64,000 nucleotides of DNA. It comes from Brevundimonas viscosa (lineage in GTDB: Bacteria; Pseudomonadota; Alphaproteobacteria; Caulobacterales; Caulobacteraceae). Below, in pieces: positions 45,663-54,606 of the stretch. Every line of letters begins with the position of its first letter. The stretch's first letter is position 1. The stretch is taken from assembly GCF_900116065.1 (NCBI RefSeq), contig NZ_FOZV01000010.1, forward strand, positions 33,029-97,028, in the 5' to 3' direction. A program made the translations under genes and the position numbers. The notes under the pieces were generated by a model, which saw nothing but the letters and a program-made list of their open reading frames with translations, ran no database searches and was not told the DNA's origin.

Positions 45663-46220
45663 TCAGCGGAGGCTGCGGAAGGTGACCGAATAGCGCAGCT
45701 GCTCGCCCGGGACGATGCTGTGCTGCCACTCCCGGCGCGCCGGGCCGTCCAGCAGATAGGCTGAGCCCGGCTCCAGCCGCAGCGCCGCCCGCTCCCAGCC
45801 GTCCCCGCGCCGACGCCGGAAGCGCATCGTCGCCCCGGAGACGAACGACAGCCCCACCACCTTGTCGTACTCCGGCCGGTCGCGATGCCAGCCGATGCCC
45901 GCCCCCGGCGCGTACTCCGTGACCAGGGCCTGCGCCAGCGCCTCCGGCGACAGGGCGGCGAAAGCCGCCGCGGCCTCGCGGGCAGGCTGCAGGAATTCCG
46001 GGATCGGCTCTGCTGCACGCAACCGACCGGCCGAGAAGTCGTAGCGACCGCCATAGGAGACGATCCGCCGCGCGCCCTTGAAGCCATGGAAGTCGAAGGC
46101 CTCGAACGGCAGATCAGCAAACGTCTGCACCAGCCGTTGCGCCTCATCGGGGGCGATGATCTCCGGCGCATGCCGCAGGCCCCCCGGCAGCGGCGCGGGA
46201 GGTGGGTCGAACAGGGTCAT
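45663..46220 (-). CDS. AlkB-like 2-oxoglutarate/iron dioxygenase
   Basis: 185 residues from the ATG at 46220. The core has GWHRDRPEYDKVVGLSFVSGATMRFRRR (H-x-D iron ligands), LEPGSAYLLDGPARREWQHSI (third His ligand) and RYSVTFRSLR (the 2-oxoglutarate Arg). AlkB proteins repair alkylated DNA or RNA by oxidation. It is distinct from the single-stranded AlkB of E. coli in sequence but keeps the ligands. Lies near tag, rnhB and the methyltransferase. Confidence 0.85.
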   Translation of the reverse strand: MTLFDPPPAPLPGGLRHAPEIIAPDEAQRLVQTFADLPFEAFDFHGFKGARRIVSYGGRYDFSAGRLRAAEPIPEFLQPAREAAAAFAALSPEALAQALVTEYAPGAGIGWHRDRPEYDKVVGLSFVSGATMRFRRRRGDGWERAALRLEPGSAYLLDGPARREWQHSIVPGEQLRYSVTFRSLR

Positions 46221-46354
46221 CTGGTCTCCGCCCATGTCTCGCCAACGCGCAACGCCCGGTTCGGTGCGATCGGCGGCAGGCGCGACGCCGGGCCGCAACT
46301 GCGGCGCCCCCCGGCCGTTGACTTGCGCCACCGCCAAGCCCGACAAGGAGCCGC

Positions 46355-46603
46355 ATGGACATCCGGATCTTCCTGCTGGGCGATCTCGGCGCCCGCTTCG
46401 GGCGCGAGCACCGTCTGGAGTTCTCGGAGGGGCTGACCGCGGGCGAGGTCCGCCATCGACTCATCGAGCGTATCGAGGGCTCCGCGGCCGCCCTGTCCGC
46501 GTCCGGCGTCCGCATCGCGGTGGATCAGACCGTGGTTCCCGACACGACCTGCCTCGCTCCCGGGCAGGAGGTCGCCCTCCTCCCTGTCTTCTCGGGCGGG
46601 TGA
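46355..46603 (+). CDS. moaD: Molybdopterin synthase sulfur carrier subunit MoaD
   Basis: 82 residues: a ubiquitin-like fold with DIRIFLLGDLGARFG and the C-terminal Gly-Gly (PVFSGG) that becomes the thiocarboxylate. It supplies sulfur to precursor Z in molybdopterin synthesis. First of moaD-moaE-moaB-moaC-moeA on the plus strand, spaced by 1-4 bases. The activating enzyme MoeB is not encoded in this window. Confidence 0.9.
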   Translation: MDIRIFLLGDLGARFGREHRLEFSEGLTAGEVRHRLIERIEGSAAALSASGVRIAVDQTVVPDTTCLAPGQEVALLPVFSGG

Positions 46604-46604
46604 G

Positions 46605-47063
46605 ATGTCGGTTTCCGCCATCCTGCGCTCCGGGCCGTTCAGGGCCGACGCCGAACTCGGCCTTTTCCTCGGCGGCCGCCAGGGTGACGGCGCCGTCGTC
46701 ACCTTCGTGGGGCTCGCCCGGGACAGCGCGGTCGACGGACCCGTCTCCGGCCTCTATCTCGACCACTACCCGGGCTTCACCGAGCGCTCGCTGGAGACCA
46801 TCGCCGCCGACGCTGCCCGACGCTTCGCCATCAGCGACATCCACGTCGTCCATCGCTGCGGCGGCGTGCGCCCCGGCGAGGCGATCGTCTTCGTGGCCGT
46901 CGCCGCGCCGCACCGCCGCGCCGCCTTCGAGGCCGCCGACTACTTGATGGACCGGCTCAAGACCGAGGCTGCCTTCTGGAAGCGCGAGGACGGTCCCGAC
47001 GGTTCGCGCTGGATCGAGCCGACCGATAACGATCGCGCCGATCGCGCGAGATGGAGCGACTGA
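46605..47063 (+). CDS. moaE: Molybdopterin synthase catalytic subunit MoaE
   Basis: 152 residues. GAVVTFVGLARD, LYLDHYPGFTERSLETI, DIHVVHRCGGVRPGEAIVFVAVAAPHR, and MDRLKTEAAFWKRE with the catalytic Lys region. It converts precursor Z to molybdopterin with MoaD. One base separates it from moaD and it overlaps moaB. Confidence 0.93.
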   Translation: MSVSAILRSGPFRADAELGLFLGGRQGDGAVVTFVGLARDSAVDGPVSGLYLDHYPGFTERSLETIAADAARRFAISDIHVVHRCGGVRPGEAIVFVAVAAPHRRAAFEAADYLMDRLKTEAAFWKREDGPDGSRWIEPTDNDRADRARWSD

Positions 47064-47599
47064 TGCCCGGGATCGACGAACGCCTCGAGTTTCACCCGCT
47101 TCACATCGCCGTCCTCACCGTCTCGGACACGCGCACGCCCGAAACCGACACCTCGGGCGGCCTGCTGGTCGAGCGACTGACCGCCGCCGGGCACCGGCTG
47201 GCGGGCCGGGCGCTGGTCCCCGACGACGTCGACGCGATCCGGGCGCAGGTGCAGGCCTGGATCGACGATCCCGCCGTCGACGTCGTGCTGACCACCGGCG
47301 GCACCGGCTTCTCGCCGCGCGACGTCACACCCGAGGCGGTCCGCCCGCTGTTCCGCCGCGAGATGGACGGCTTTTCCGTGGTCTTTCACCAGATGAGCCT
47401 CGGCACGGTCGGACTGTCGACCCTTCAGTCGCGCGCCTTCGCCGGGCAGGCCGGGGACAGCTTCGTGTTCTGCCTTCCGGGATCGACTGGGGCCTGCCGC
47501 GACGCCTGGGACCTGGTGCTCGGCCAGGAGCTGGACAGCCGCTACCGGCCCTGCTCGCTGGCGGGCCAGCTGCCCCGGCTGCGCGAGGTCTGCGCGTGA
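47063..47599 (+). CDS. moaB: Molybdenum cofactor biosynthesis protein MoaB
   Basis: 178 residues from the ATG at 47063, which shares a base with the moaE stop (TGATG); 47051 is also in frame. Sequence LHIAVLTVSDTRTPETDTSG, VVLTTGGTGFSPRDVTPEAV and FCLPGSTGACRDAWDLVL matches MoaB/MogA molybdopterin adenylyltransferase proteins. It adenylates molybdopterin for MoeA. Confidence 0.92.
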   Translation: MPGIDERLEFHPLHIAVLTVSDTRTPETDTSGGLLVERLTAAGHRLAGRALVPDDVDAIRAQVQAWIDDPAVDVVLTTGGTGFSPRDVTPEAVRPLFRREMDGFSVVFHQMSLGTVGLSTLQSRAFAGQAGDSFVFCLPGSTGACRDAWDLVLGQELDSRYRPCSLAGQLPRLREVCA

Positions 47600-48081
47600 G
47601 CGAGCTGAGCCATCTGGACGCCCAGGGGCGCGCGCGCATGGTCGACGTCACCGACAAGCCCGCGACCGACCGCACCGCCGTGGCCGAGGGCGTCCTCACC
47701 TGCGCCGCAGACACTGTCGCGCGCGCCGTGGCGGGCGACACGCCCAAGGGGGCGGTCATCGCGACCGCAGAGCTGGCCGGCGTCATGGGCGCCAAGCGGA
47801 CGGCCGACCTGATCCCGCTGTGCCACCCGCTGCCGCTCACCCGCGTCGCCGTGACCATTCAGCCCGACCCCGCACTGCCCGGATTCCGCCTCCGCGCCGA
47901 GGTTGGCGCCCACGGTCCAACGGGGGTGGAGATGGAGGCGCTGACGGCTGTCTCGGTCGCGGGGCTGACGCTGTTCGACATGCTCAAGGCCATCGATCGG
48001 ACCATGGCCATCGGTAAGGTGCGGGTGGTCGAAAAGCGCGGCGGCCGATCCGGCGACTGGACCGCCGGGAGCGCGGCGTGA
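47596..48081 (+). CDS. moaC: Cyclic pyranopterin monophosphate synthase MoaC
   Basis: 161 residues from a GTG that overlaps the moaB stop. ARMVDVTDKPATDRTAVAEG, TPKGAVIATAELAGVMGAKRTADLIPLCHPLPLT, PTGVEMEALTAVSVAGLTLFDMLKAIDRTM, with the catalytic Lys and His in place. It acts with MoaA (encoded on the opposite strand at 50.6 kb) to make cyclic pyranopterin. Confidence 0.95.
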   Translation: MSELSHLDAQGRARMVDVTDKPATDRTAVAEGVLTCAADTVARAVAGDTPKGAVIATAELAGVMGAKRTADLIPLCHPLPLTRVAVTIQPDPALPGFRLRAEVGAHGPTGVEMEALTAVSVAGLTLFDMLKAIDRTMAIGKVRVVEKRGGRSGDWTAGSAA

Positions 48082-49262
48082 TCGGCTTCGACGAGGCGCT
48101 CGAGCGGCTGGCGGCCACCGTCGGGCCGACGCGTCAGGAGCGGGTTCGGCTGGCTGAAGCCCATGGCCGGGCCCTCGCCGCCCCTGTGATCGCGCGTCTC
48201 GACTCGCCGGCCAGCGACACCTCGGCCATGGACGGCTACGCCGTGCGCGAGGCCGACTTCGCCCTGCCCGCCCGACTGAGGGTGGTCGGCGAGTCCTTCG
48301 CCGGCCACGGCTTCGACGGCGCAGTGTCGGCCGGCGAGTGCGTGCGCATCTTCACCGGCGCGCCCCTGCCCCGCGGCGCCGATCGGGTGATCATGCAGGA
48401 GGTGGTCCGCCGCGAAGGCGATCTGGCGATCTTCGACCACGCGCTGGGCGGCGGCCGCCACGTCCGACCGCAGGGATCGGACTTCCGACGCGGCGACGAA
48501 CTGCTGCCGGCGGGGCGCCGTCTGGACCCGCGCGCCATGGTGGCCGCGGCGGGGGCCGATGTCGCCGAGGTCGAGGTCTGGGCCCGGCCGACGGTGATCG
48601 TGCTGGGCACCGGCGATGAGCTGGCCGAGCCGGGGCGGGCGGCGGAGCGGCCGGGCATGATCCCCGAAAGCGTCTCCTTCGGGGTCGCCGGCATGGCCCG
48701 GGTTTTCGGCGCTGAGGTGGTCGACCGGCTGCGCCTGCCCGACGATCCCGGGGTTCTGCAGTCGGCCGCCGCCGCCGCTCTGGACCGCGCCGATCTGGTA
48801 GTGGTCACCGGCGGAGCCTCGGTGGGCGAGAAGGACTACGCCCGCGCCATGTTCACCCGCTCGGGCCTGGAGCTGATCTTCTCCAAGGTGGCCATCAAGC
48901 CGGGCAAGCCGGTGTGGCTCGGTCGCGCGAGGGGGCGGCTCGTGCTCGGCCTGCCCGGCAATCCGACCTCGGCCATGGTCACGGCCCGCCTGTTTCTCGC
49001 GCCTCTGCTGGCCGGCCTCGCGGGGGAGCCGCCCGGCGCCGCTCTCCGCTGGCGGCCCGCGCCGCTGGCCGGGGCCCTTCCGGCCTGCGGCGAGCGCGAG
49101 ACCTTCCATCGCGCCGTCTGGCGCGACGGCGGCGTCGAGGCGATCTCCAACCAGGATTCCAGCGCCCAGAAGGCGTTGGCCGCCGCGGAGCTGCTGATCC
49201 GCCGTCGGGCCGGCGCGCCCGCCGCCCTCGCCGGTGAGACGATCGAGGCGCTGGCCTTCTGA
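48078..49262 (+). CDS. moeA: Molybdopterin molybdotransferase MoeA
   Basis: 394 residues from a GTG that overlaps moaC. SDTSAMDGYAV, FTGAPLPRGADRVIMQE, RPQGSDFRRGDELL, VIVLGTGDELAEPG, VTGGASVGEKDY and LPGNPTSAMVT are MoeA motifs. It inserts molybdate into molybdopterin-AMP. Its stop is directly followed by the end of mobA on the other strand. Confidence 0.95.
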   Translation: MIGFDEALERLAATVGPTRQERVRLAEAHGRALAAPVIARLDSPASDTSAMDGYAVREADFALPARLRVVGESFAGHGFDGAVSAGECVRIFTGAPLPRGADRVIMQEVVRREGDLAIFDHALGGGRHVRPQGSDFRRGDELLPAGRRLDPRAMVAAAGADVAEVEVWARPTVIVLGTGDELAEPGRAAERPGMIPESVSFGVAGMARVFGAEVVDRLRLPDDPGVLQSAAAAALDRADLVVVTGGASVGEKDYARAMFTRSGLELIFSKVAIKPGKPVWLGRARGRLVLGLPGNPTSAMVTARLFLAPLLAGLAGEPPGAALRWRPAPLAGALPACGERETFHRAVWRDGGVEAISNQDSSAQKALAAAELLIRRRAGAPAALAGETIEALAF

Positions 49263-49856
49263 TCAGGCGAGCAGGGCTTCGGCCTGCGCCAGGTCCTCGG
49301 CGGTGTTGACGTTGAAGAACGGATCGACGGGCTCCACCGGCCAGTCCACCGTCGCGAAGCCGAGCGCGGCGGCGAAGCCCTTCAGCGAGCGCTGGCCGGT
49401 CCCGGCCCAGGCCGGCAGGGCGTCGACCGCCTCGACCCGCCACAGGCCGCAGACGGGGTGCAACCGGCCCCCGCTCGTCGCCAGCGCCGCGGCCCGGTCG
49501 CCGAGCGCCGTCGCCAGTCGCGGCGCGAGGTCCGGGGGGACCAGCGGCATGTCGCAGGGCAGGGTCAGCACCGCCGCCCGGCCGTGGGCCCGCGCGAAGG
49601 CCAGCGCCGCCGCGAGGCCGCCGAGCGGACCCTCCCACGGCGCGTCCTCGATCAGGACGAGACCCTCGAGACCTTCGACCTGGGCGGTGTCGCGGACCGC
49701 CACGGCCGCCAGATCGGAGACGCCCGATGCCTGCGCCGCGGCCCGTTCCAGCAGAGTCCGCCCTCCCAGCCTCCGCTGCGGCTTGCCGCCGCCGATGCGG
49801 CGCCCCTCCCCGCCGGCCAGCACCACGGCGGCGATCTCGTGCGGCCGCAGCCTCAT
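49263..49856 (-). CDS. mobA: Molybdenum cofactor guanylyltransferase MobA
   Basis: 197 residues from the ATG at 49856. IAAVVLAGGEGRRIGGGKPQRRLGGRTLLERA is the MobA nucleotidyltransferase loop; LPCDMPLVPPDLA holds the metal Asp and VDPFFNVNTAEDLAQAE the C-terminal motif. It attaches GMP to make bis-MGD, the cofactor of NarG. Its start overlaps the TSUP stop (ATGA). Last gene of moaA-TSUP-mobA. Confidence 0.93.
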   Translation of the reverse strand: MRLRPHEIAAVVLAGGEGRRIGGGKPQRRLGGRTLLERAAAQASGVSDLAAVAVRDTAQVEGLEGLVLIEDAPWEGPLGGLAAALAFARAHGRAAVLTLPCDMPLVPPDLAPRLATALGDRAAALATSGGRLHPVCGLWRVEAVDALPAWAGTGQRSLKGFAAALGFATVDWPVEPVDPFFNVNTAEDLAQAEALLA

Positions 49857-50593
49857 GTGAAGATCAGCTTCGCGCCGGCGAGGGCCAGCACGAGTCCGAG
49901 AGTGACCAGCAGCGCGGCCTGCGGCAACCGGCGCACGCCGAGCCACGCTCCCAGCACCGCCCCCGCGGCCACCGCCCCGACGAAGATCGGCAGTTCCGGC
50001 GGCAGGGCCGGCAGCAGGGTCATCTGGCCCGCCAGCCCGGCGACCGAGTTGACGAAGATGAAGGCGGCGGCGACGCCTGAGGTATGACGCGGCGTCTCCC
50101 AGGCGAACAGCAGGATCAGCGGGCTGAGAAAGATGCCGCCGCCGGTGCCGGTGAGCCCGGCCAGCAGGCCCAGCGCCGCCCCACCGGGCAAGGCGACCTT
50201 GAGGCTCGGGGCGCGAACCGGTCGCGCCGCCGTGGCCGTCGGCCGCCATAGCATCCGCGCCGCGGCGAACCAGAGCACGGCGCCGAGCATCGGCCGGTAG
50301 ATCTCCGGCGGCACCTGTATGCGACCGCCGATGAAGGCCATGGGGATCGCCGTGACCGCGAAGGCGAGGAACAGGCGCGGGTTGAACTCCCCGGCGCGGA
50401 CGTAGCGCCAGGCTCCGTAGCCGGCGACCACCAGGTTCAGGGCCAGCGCCGTGGGCCGCATCACCTCCGGCGACAGGGAGAACAGGGCCATGACGCCAAG
50501 GTAGGCCGAGGCCCCGCCGTGGCCGACGGAGGAGTAAAGCGCCGCCGCCGCCCCCATCAGCAGGGCGATCAGCAGGATCGTGCTTGCGTCCAC
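49853..50593 (-). CDS. TSUP family (TauE/SafE) transporter
   Basis: 246 residues from a GTG, with eight hydrophobic segments. Family hallmarks are LMGAAAALYSSVGHGGASAYLGVMALF, ALALNLVVAGYGAWRY, GALLGLLAGLTGTGGGIFLSPLILL and SVAGLAGQM. TSUP proteins carry sulfite, sulfonates or other anions. In this operon between moaA and mobA it could carry molybdate, nitrite, a sulfur compound or an unrelated anion; the sequence does not say. Confidence 0.85.
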   Translation of the reverse strand: MDASTILLIALLMGAAAALYSSVGHGGASAYLGVMALFSLSPEVMRPTALALNLVVAGYGAWRYVRAGEFNPRLFLAFAVTAIPMAFIGGRIQVPPEIYRPMLGAVLWFAAARMLWRPTATAARPVRAPSLKVALPGGAALGLLAGLTGTGGGIFLSPLILLFAWETPRHTSGVAAAFIFVNSVAGLAGQMTLLPALPPELPIFVGAVAAGAVLGAWLGVRRLPQAALLVTLGLVLALAGAKLIFT

Positions 50594-50607
50594 CCCCGCC
50601 CTTCCCG

Positions 50608-51639
50608 TCAGCCGCCCACGTCGGCCATCCGCCGAAGGTCTCCCGAGCGGCCCAGCATCAGCTCATGGCCGCGCTGCTTGGTCGGCAGGGCGTCGAGAAT
50701 GCGCTGCTCGAGCCGCTCCGGCGCCACCGAGTCCGTCAGCAGATCGCGCAGGTCCACCCCGCCCTCCCCGAACAGGCACAGGCGCAGCTTGCCGCGTGCG
50801 GTCACCCGCAGCCGGTTGCAGCCGTCGCAGAAGCCGGCGCCGTAGGGGGCGATGACGCCGAACCGGCCGGCGTAGTCGGGATGGGCGTACTCGATCGCGG
50901 GGCCGTCGTCGGCGCGGCGCGGCCGGGCGGTCCAGCCCCTCTCCCGCAGCCAGCGTTCCAGCACCTCGGCCCGCACGTGCTGGGCGTCGAACCACGGGCC
51001 GTTGTCGAGGGTGCGCATCAGTTCGATGAAGCGCACGGTGGCGGGCCGGTGGCGCAGCCAGTCGGCGAACTGGTCGAAGGCGCTGTCGACCGTATCGCGC
51101 AGCAGCACCGCGTTCAGCTTAACCGCCCCGAAGCCCAGCCCCAGCGCCGTGTCGACGCCCCGGAGGATGTCCTCCAGCCGGTCGTGCCCTGTGAGGCGCG
51201 CGAAGGCGGCGGGGTCGAGCGAATCGATGCTGACGTTCAGGTGGCTGAGGCCGGCGTCCCGCCAGCCGCGCACCCGACGGTCCAGTCGCCAGCCGTTGGT
51301 GGTCAGGGCGACCTTCATCACCCCCGGCGTCGCGGCCGCGGCTGCGATGATGTCGTCAAGGTCCGCCCGCACCGAAGGCTCGCCGCCCGACAGGCGAACC
51401 TTGGTCACACCCAGGGCGGCGAATCCCCTGACCAGACGGGCGATCTCGTCGAGTTCGAGGAAGCCGTCGGCCTTCCCCCGGTAGCCGTCAGGCAGGCAGT
51501 AGGCGCAGCGGAAGTTGCAGACCTCGGTGACCGACAGGCGGAGATATCGGAAGCGGCGACCGAAGCCGTCGACCAGCGAGGGCGGGGCGGGCGACGGCGC
51601 GCGCGCCGCGTCCAGCTCCATCAGTCCGGCCTCCGCCAT
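50608..51639 (-). CDS. moaA: GTP 3',8-cyclase MoaA
   Basis: 343 residues from the ATG at 51639, which follows GGAGGG (an ATG at 51651 is also in frame). Radical SAM cluster C-x3-C-x2-C in VCNFRCAYC, GGEPSVRADLDDII, and a second Fe-S cluster in FCDGCNRLRVTARGKLRLC. The C-terminus ends GG (MADVGG), which is required for activity in this family. It begins cofactor synthesis from GTP. It starts the minus-strand operon with TSUP and mobA, divergent from narK. Confidence 0.95.
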   Translation of the reverse strand: MAEAGLMELDAARAPSPAPPSLVDGFGRRFRYLRLSVTEVCNFRCAYCLPDGYRGKADGFLELDEIARLVRGFAALGVTKVRLSGGEPSVRADLDDIIAAAAATPGVMKVALTTNGWRLDRRVRGWRDAGLSHLNVSIDSLDPAAFARLTGHDRLEDILRGVDTALGLGFGAVKLNAVLLRDTVDSAFDQFADWLRHRPATVRFIELMRTLDNGPWFDAQHVRAEVLERWLRERGWTARPRRADDGPAIEYAHPDYAGRFGVIAPYGAGFCDGCNRLRVTARGKLRLCLFGEGGVDLRDLLTDSVAPERLEQRILDALPTKQRGHELMLGRSGDLRRMADVGG

Positions 51640-51816
51640 TCGCCCTCCCATGGCTTCGTAGCCCGAAGCAAAAACATATCGTGAGGCAACGAGTTCCTCT
51701 GGCAAGCGTCGCTTTGTCGCGCCAACATGGTTCGGGGAGCAAGGTTCGTACGATTCCGGGCGTGCATGCTGGAACCGTAGCGCAACCAGGCGTCTTAGTT
51801 GACGGAAGGGGGGGCC

Positions 51817-54606
51817 ATGTCCCCGAAGGAAGCCGCGGAGGGCACGCTCGGGATGGAGACCCCGGCGGAGGGAGGCAGAACGGCGCTGTGGGCGAGCACT
51901 CTCGCCTTCACCATCTGCTTCGCCGTCTGGACGATCTTCTCGATCATCGGGCTCGGGATGAAGGACCAACTCGGTCTGTCCGAGACCCAGTTCGGCCTGC
52001 TCGTCGGCACCCCGATTCTCACCGGCTCGCTCGTGCGGGTCGCACTCGGCGTCTGGACCGAACAGCTCGGCGGCCGGCGCATGCTGGCGCTGGTCATGCT
52101 GACCGCCGCCCTGGCGACGCTGCTGCTGTCGTGGGCGGACAGCTATTCCGAGATGCTGCTGGCGGCGCTCGGCGTCGGCCTCGCCGGCGGCGCCTTCGCG
52201 GTCGGCGTCGCCTACGTGCCGAAGTTCTTCCCGCCGGGCCAGCAGGGCACGGCGCTCGGCATCTTCGGCGCCGGCAACGTCGGCGCCGCGGTGACCAAAT
52301 TCCTCGCCCCCGTGGTCATGGTGGCCTGGGGCTGGCAGTCGGTGGCGCAGATCTGGGCCGGCGTGCTCGCGGTCGCCGCCGTCGTCTTCTACCTCGTCAC
52401 CCGCGACGATCCCGAGACCCTCGCCCGCCGCCGCGAGGGCCGCCCGGCCCAGTCCGCCGGCGCCCAGCTGGCGGCGCTGAAGAACATCCAGGTCTGGCGC
52501 TTCGCCCTCTACTACTTCTTCGTCTTCGGGGCTTTCGTGGCCCTGGCCCTTTGGCTGCCGCGCTACCTGATCGGCGTGTACGGCCTCGACGTGAAGACGG
52601 CGGGCATGCTGGCCGCCTTCTATTCGGTGCCGGCCAGCCTGTTCCGCATCTATGGCGGCCGCCTCTCGGACAAGTACGGCGCCCGGGCGGTGCTCTACTG
52701 GACCTTCGGCGTGTCGGCGCTCTGCCTGTTCATGCTGTCCTACCCGCCGACGGACTACACCATCCATGGCGTCCGCGGCCCGATCAGCTTCTCCACCTCG
52801 ATGGGGCTGATCCCCTTCCTCGTGGCCATCTTCGTGCTCGGCTTCTTCATGAGCCTGGGCAAGGCGGCCGTGTTCAAGCACATCCCCGTCTACTACCCGA
52901 AGCAGATCGGCGCCGTGGGCGGACTGGTCGGCATGGTCGGCGGGCTGGGCGGATTCATCCTGCCGCTGGTCTTCGGGGTGATGAATGACCTCACCGGAAT
53001 TTGGACCAGCTGTTTCGCCCTGCTGTTCCTGATCGTGACCGTGTCGCTGCTGTGGATGCACTTCGCGGTCCGGCAGATGGAGGCCGCCGCCCTGCGCGAG
53101 GGCCGCGCGATCACCGGCCTGCCCGAGCTGCCGGAGATGGAGCCGATCCACGAGCCGGCGAAGCCGATGCTCGAGCGGCTGCGCAAGGCCCGCGCCGGCG
53201 TTCTGGCCGACTGGCGGCCCGAGGATGCGGAGTTCTGGCGCACCACCGGACGCGCGGTCGCGCGGCGCAACCTGTGGATCTCGACCTTCTGCCTGCTGCT
53301 CGCCTTCGCCGTCTGGATGGTGTGGAGCGTGGTGGTGGCGCAGCTGCCGCGGCTTGGTTTCACCTTCACCACGGACCAGCTGTTCTGGCTGGCCGCCCTG
53401 CCGGGGCTGTCGGGCGCGACGTTCCGGATCTTCTATGCCTTCATGGTGCCGGTCTTCGGCGGGCGGCTGTGGACCGCGGTGTCGACCGCCTCGCTGCTCA
53501 TCCCCGCCTTCGGCATCGGCTACGCGGTACAGGACCCGAACACGCCGTATCTGATCTTCCTCGTGCTGGCCCTGCTGTGCGGCTTCGGCGGCGGCAACTT
53601 CGCCTCGTCCATGGCCAACATCGGCTTCTTCTTCCCCAAGGCCGAGCGCGGCAACGCCCTCGCGCTGAACGCCGGCCTCGGCAACCTGGGCGTCAGCCTG
53701 ATGCAGTTCCTGGTGCCGATCGTGGTGACCTTCTCGGTGTTCGGGGCGCTGGGCGGACAGGCCCAGGTGACCGACGACGGGGCCCGCATCTGGGCCCAGA
53801 ACGCCGGCTTCATCTGGGTGCCCTTCATCATGCTGGGCGCCCTGGCGGCCTGGTTCGGCATGAACGACATCGCCTCGGCCAAGGCTTCGTTCGCGGACCA
53901 GGCGGCGATCTTCCGGCGCACCCACAACTGGCTGATGTGCTGGCTCTACACCGGCACCTTCGGCTCGTTCATCGGCTTCTCGGCCGGCTTCCCGCTGCTC
54001 GCCCGGCTGGTGTTCCCCGAGGTGAACGCCATGCAGTATGTGTTCCTCGGACCGCTCATCGGAGCCCTGTCGCGGGCCGGCACCGGCTGGGTCTCGGACC
54101 GCTGGGGGGGCGCGCGCGTCACCCTGTGGGTGTTCGTCGGCATGATCGCCGCGGTGCTGGGCATGCTCTGGGCGCTGTCGATCGCCTCCTTCCCCGCCTT
54201 CTTCGGCAGCGTGCTGGCCCTGTTCTTCCTCACCGGGGTCGGCAACGCCTCCACCTTCCAGATGATCGGTCCGATCATGGCTCTGGAGACGGCCCGCCTG
54301 GCCCCCGCCCTGTCCCCCGCTGAGCAGCGCGTGCGGGCGGACCGCGAGGCCGCGGCCATCGTCGGCTTCACCTCGGCTGTCGCGGCCTTCGGCGCCTTCT
54401 TCATACCCAAGGCCTACGGCGCCTCGATCGACGCGACCGGCGGGCCCGAGGCGGCGCTGTGGGGCTTCCTGGCCTTCTACGTCACCTGCGCCGTGCTCAC
54501 CTGGGTCGCCTACACCGGCCCGCGCGGCATCCTGCGCGAGGTCGAGCGCCGTCGCGTTCCTCCTCCCCCTTCATCCCAAGCCCAAGCGGAAGGCAGCCCG
54601 TCATGA
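51817..54606 (+). CDS. narK: Nitrate/nitrite transporter NarK, fused double-domain form
   Basis: 929 residues from the ATG at 51817 with a GGAAGGGGG ribosome binding site (the TTG at 51799 adds six residues). Two complete MFS domains, about residues 20-430 and 490-920, each with 12 hydrophobic segments. Domain 1 has GGAFAVGVAYVPKFFPPGQQGTALGIFGAGNVGAAVTKF and DPETLARRR, domain 2 has GFGGGNFASSMANIGFFFPKAERGNALALNAGLGNLGV, both nitrate signature motifs. Such NarK1-NarK2 fusions are known in Paracoccus and support proton-linked nitrate uptake and nitrite/nitrate exchange. Its stop overlaps narG by 4 bases. No Fnr-type box was recognised in the 165 bases upstream. Confidence 0.93.
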   Translation: MSPKEAAEGTLGMETPAEGGRTALWASTLAFTICFAVWTIFSIIGLGMKDQLGLSETQFGLLVGTPILTGSLVRVALGVWTEQLGGRRMLALVMLTAALATLLLSWADSYSEMLLAALGVGLAGGAFAVGVAYVPKFFPPGQQGTALGIFGAGNVGAAVTKFLAPVVMVAWGWQSVAQIWAGVLAVAAVVFYLVTRDDPETLARRREGRPAQSAGAQLAALKNIQVWRFALYYFFVFGAFVALALWLPRYLIGVYGLDVKTAGMLAAFYSVPASLFRIYGGRLSDKYGARAVLYWTFGVSALCLFMLSYPPTDYTIHGVRGPISFSTSMGLIPFLVAIFVLGFFMSLGKAAVFKHIPVYYPKQIGAVGGLVGMVGGLGGFILPLVFGVMNDLTGIWTSCFALLFLIVTVSLLWMHFAVRQMEAAALREGRAITGLPELPEMEPIHEPAKPMLERLRKARAGVLADWRPEDAEFWRTTGRAVARRNLWISTFCLLLAFAVWMVWSVVVAQLPRLGFTFTTDQLFWLAALPGLSGATFRIFYAFMVPVFGGRLWTAVSTASLLIPAFGIGYAVQDPNTPYLIFLVLALLCGFGGGNFASSMANIGFFFPKAERGNALALNAGLGNLGVSLMQFLVPIVVTFSVFGALGGQAQVTDDGARIWAQNAGFIWVPFIMLGALAAWFGMNDIASAKASFADQAAIFRRTHNWLMCWLYTGTFGSFIGFSAGFPLLARLVFPEVNAMQYVFLGPLIGALSRAGTGWVSDRWGGARVTLWVFVGMIAAVLGMLWALSIASFPAFFGSVLALFFLTGVGNASTFQMIGPIMALETARLAPALSPAEQRVRADREAAAIVGFTSAVAAFGAFFIPKAYGASIDATGGPEAALWGFLAFYVTCAVLTWVAYTGPRGILREVERRRVPPPPSSQAQAEGSPS

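Noticed and set aside
46221..46354. Molybdenum cofactor riboswitch before moaD
   Set aside because: No recognisable conserved Moco motif structure; only 134 bases with no clear stems.
51652..51816. Fnr or NnrR box upstream of narK
   Set aside because: No TTG-N8-CAA arrangement was found in this stretch on reading both strands.
51640..53925. In-frame upstream extension of moaA reaching across narK on the other strand
   Set aside because: The extension is His/Gln/Glu/Arg-rich without motifs and lies fully opposite narK; a good RBS and normal N-terminus support 51639.
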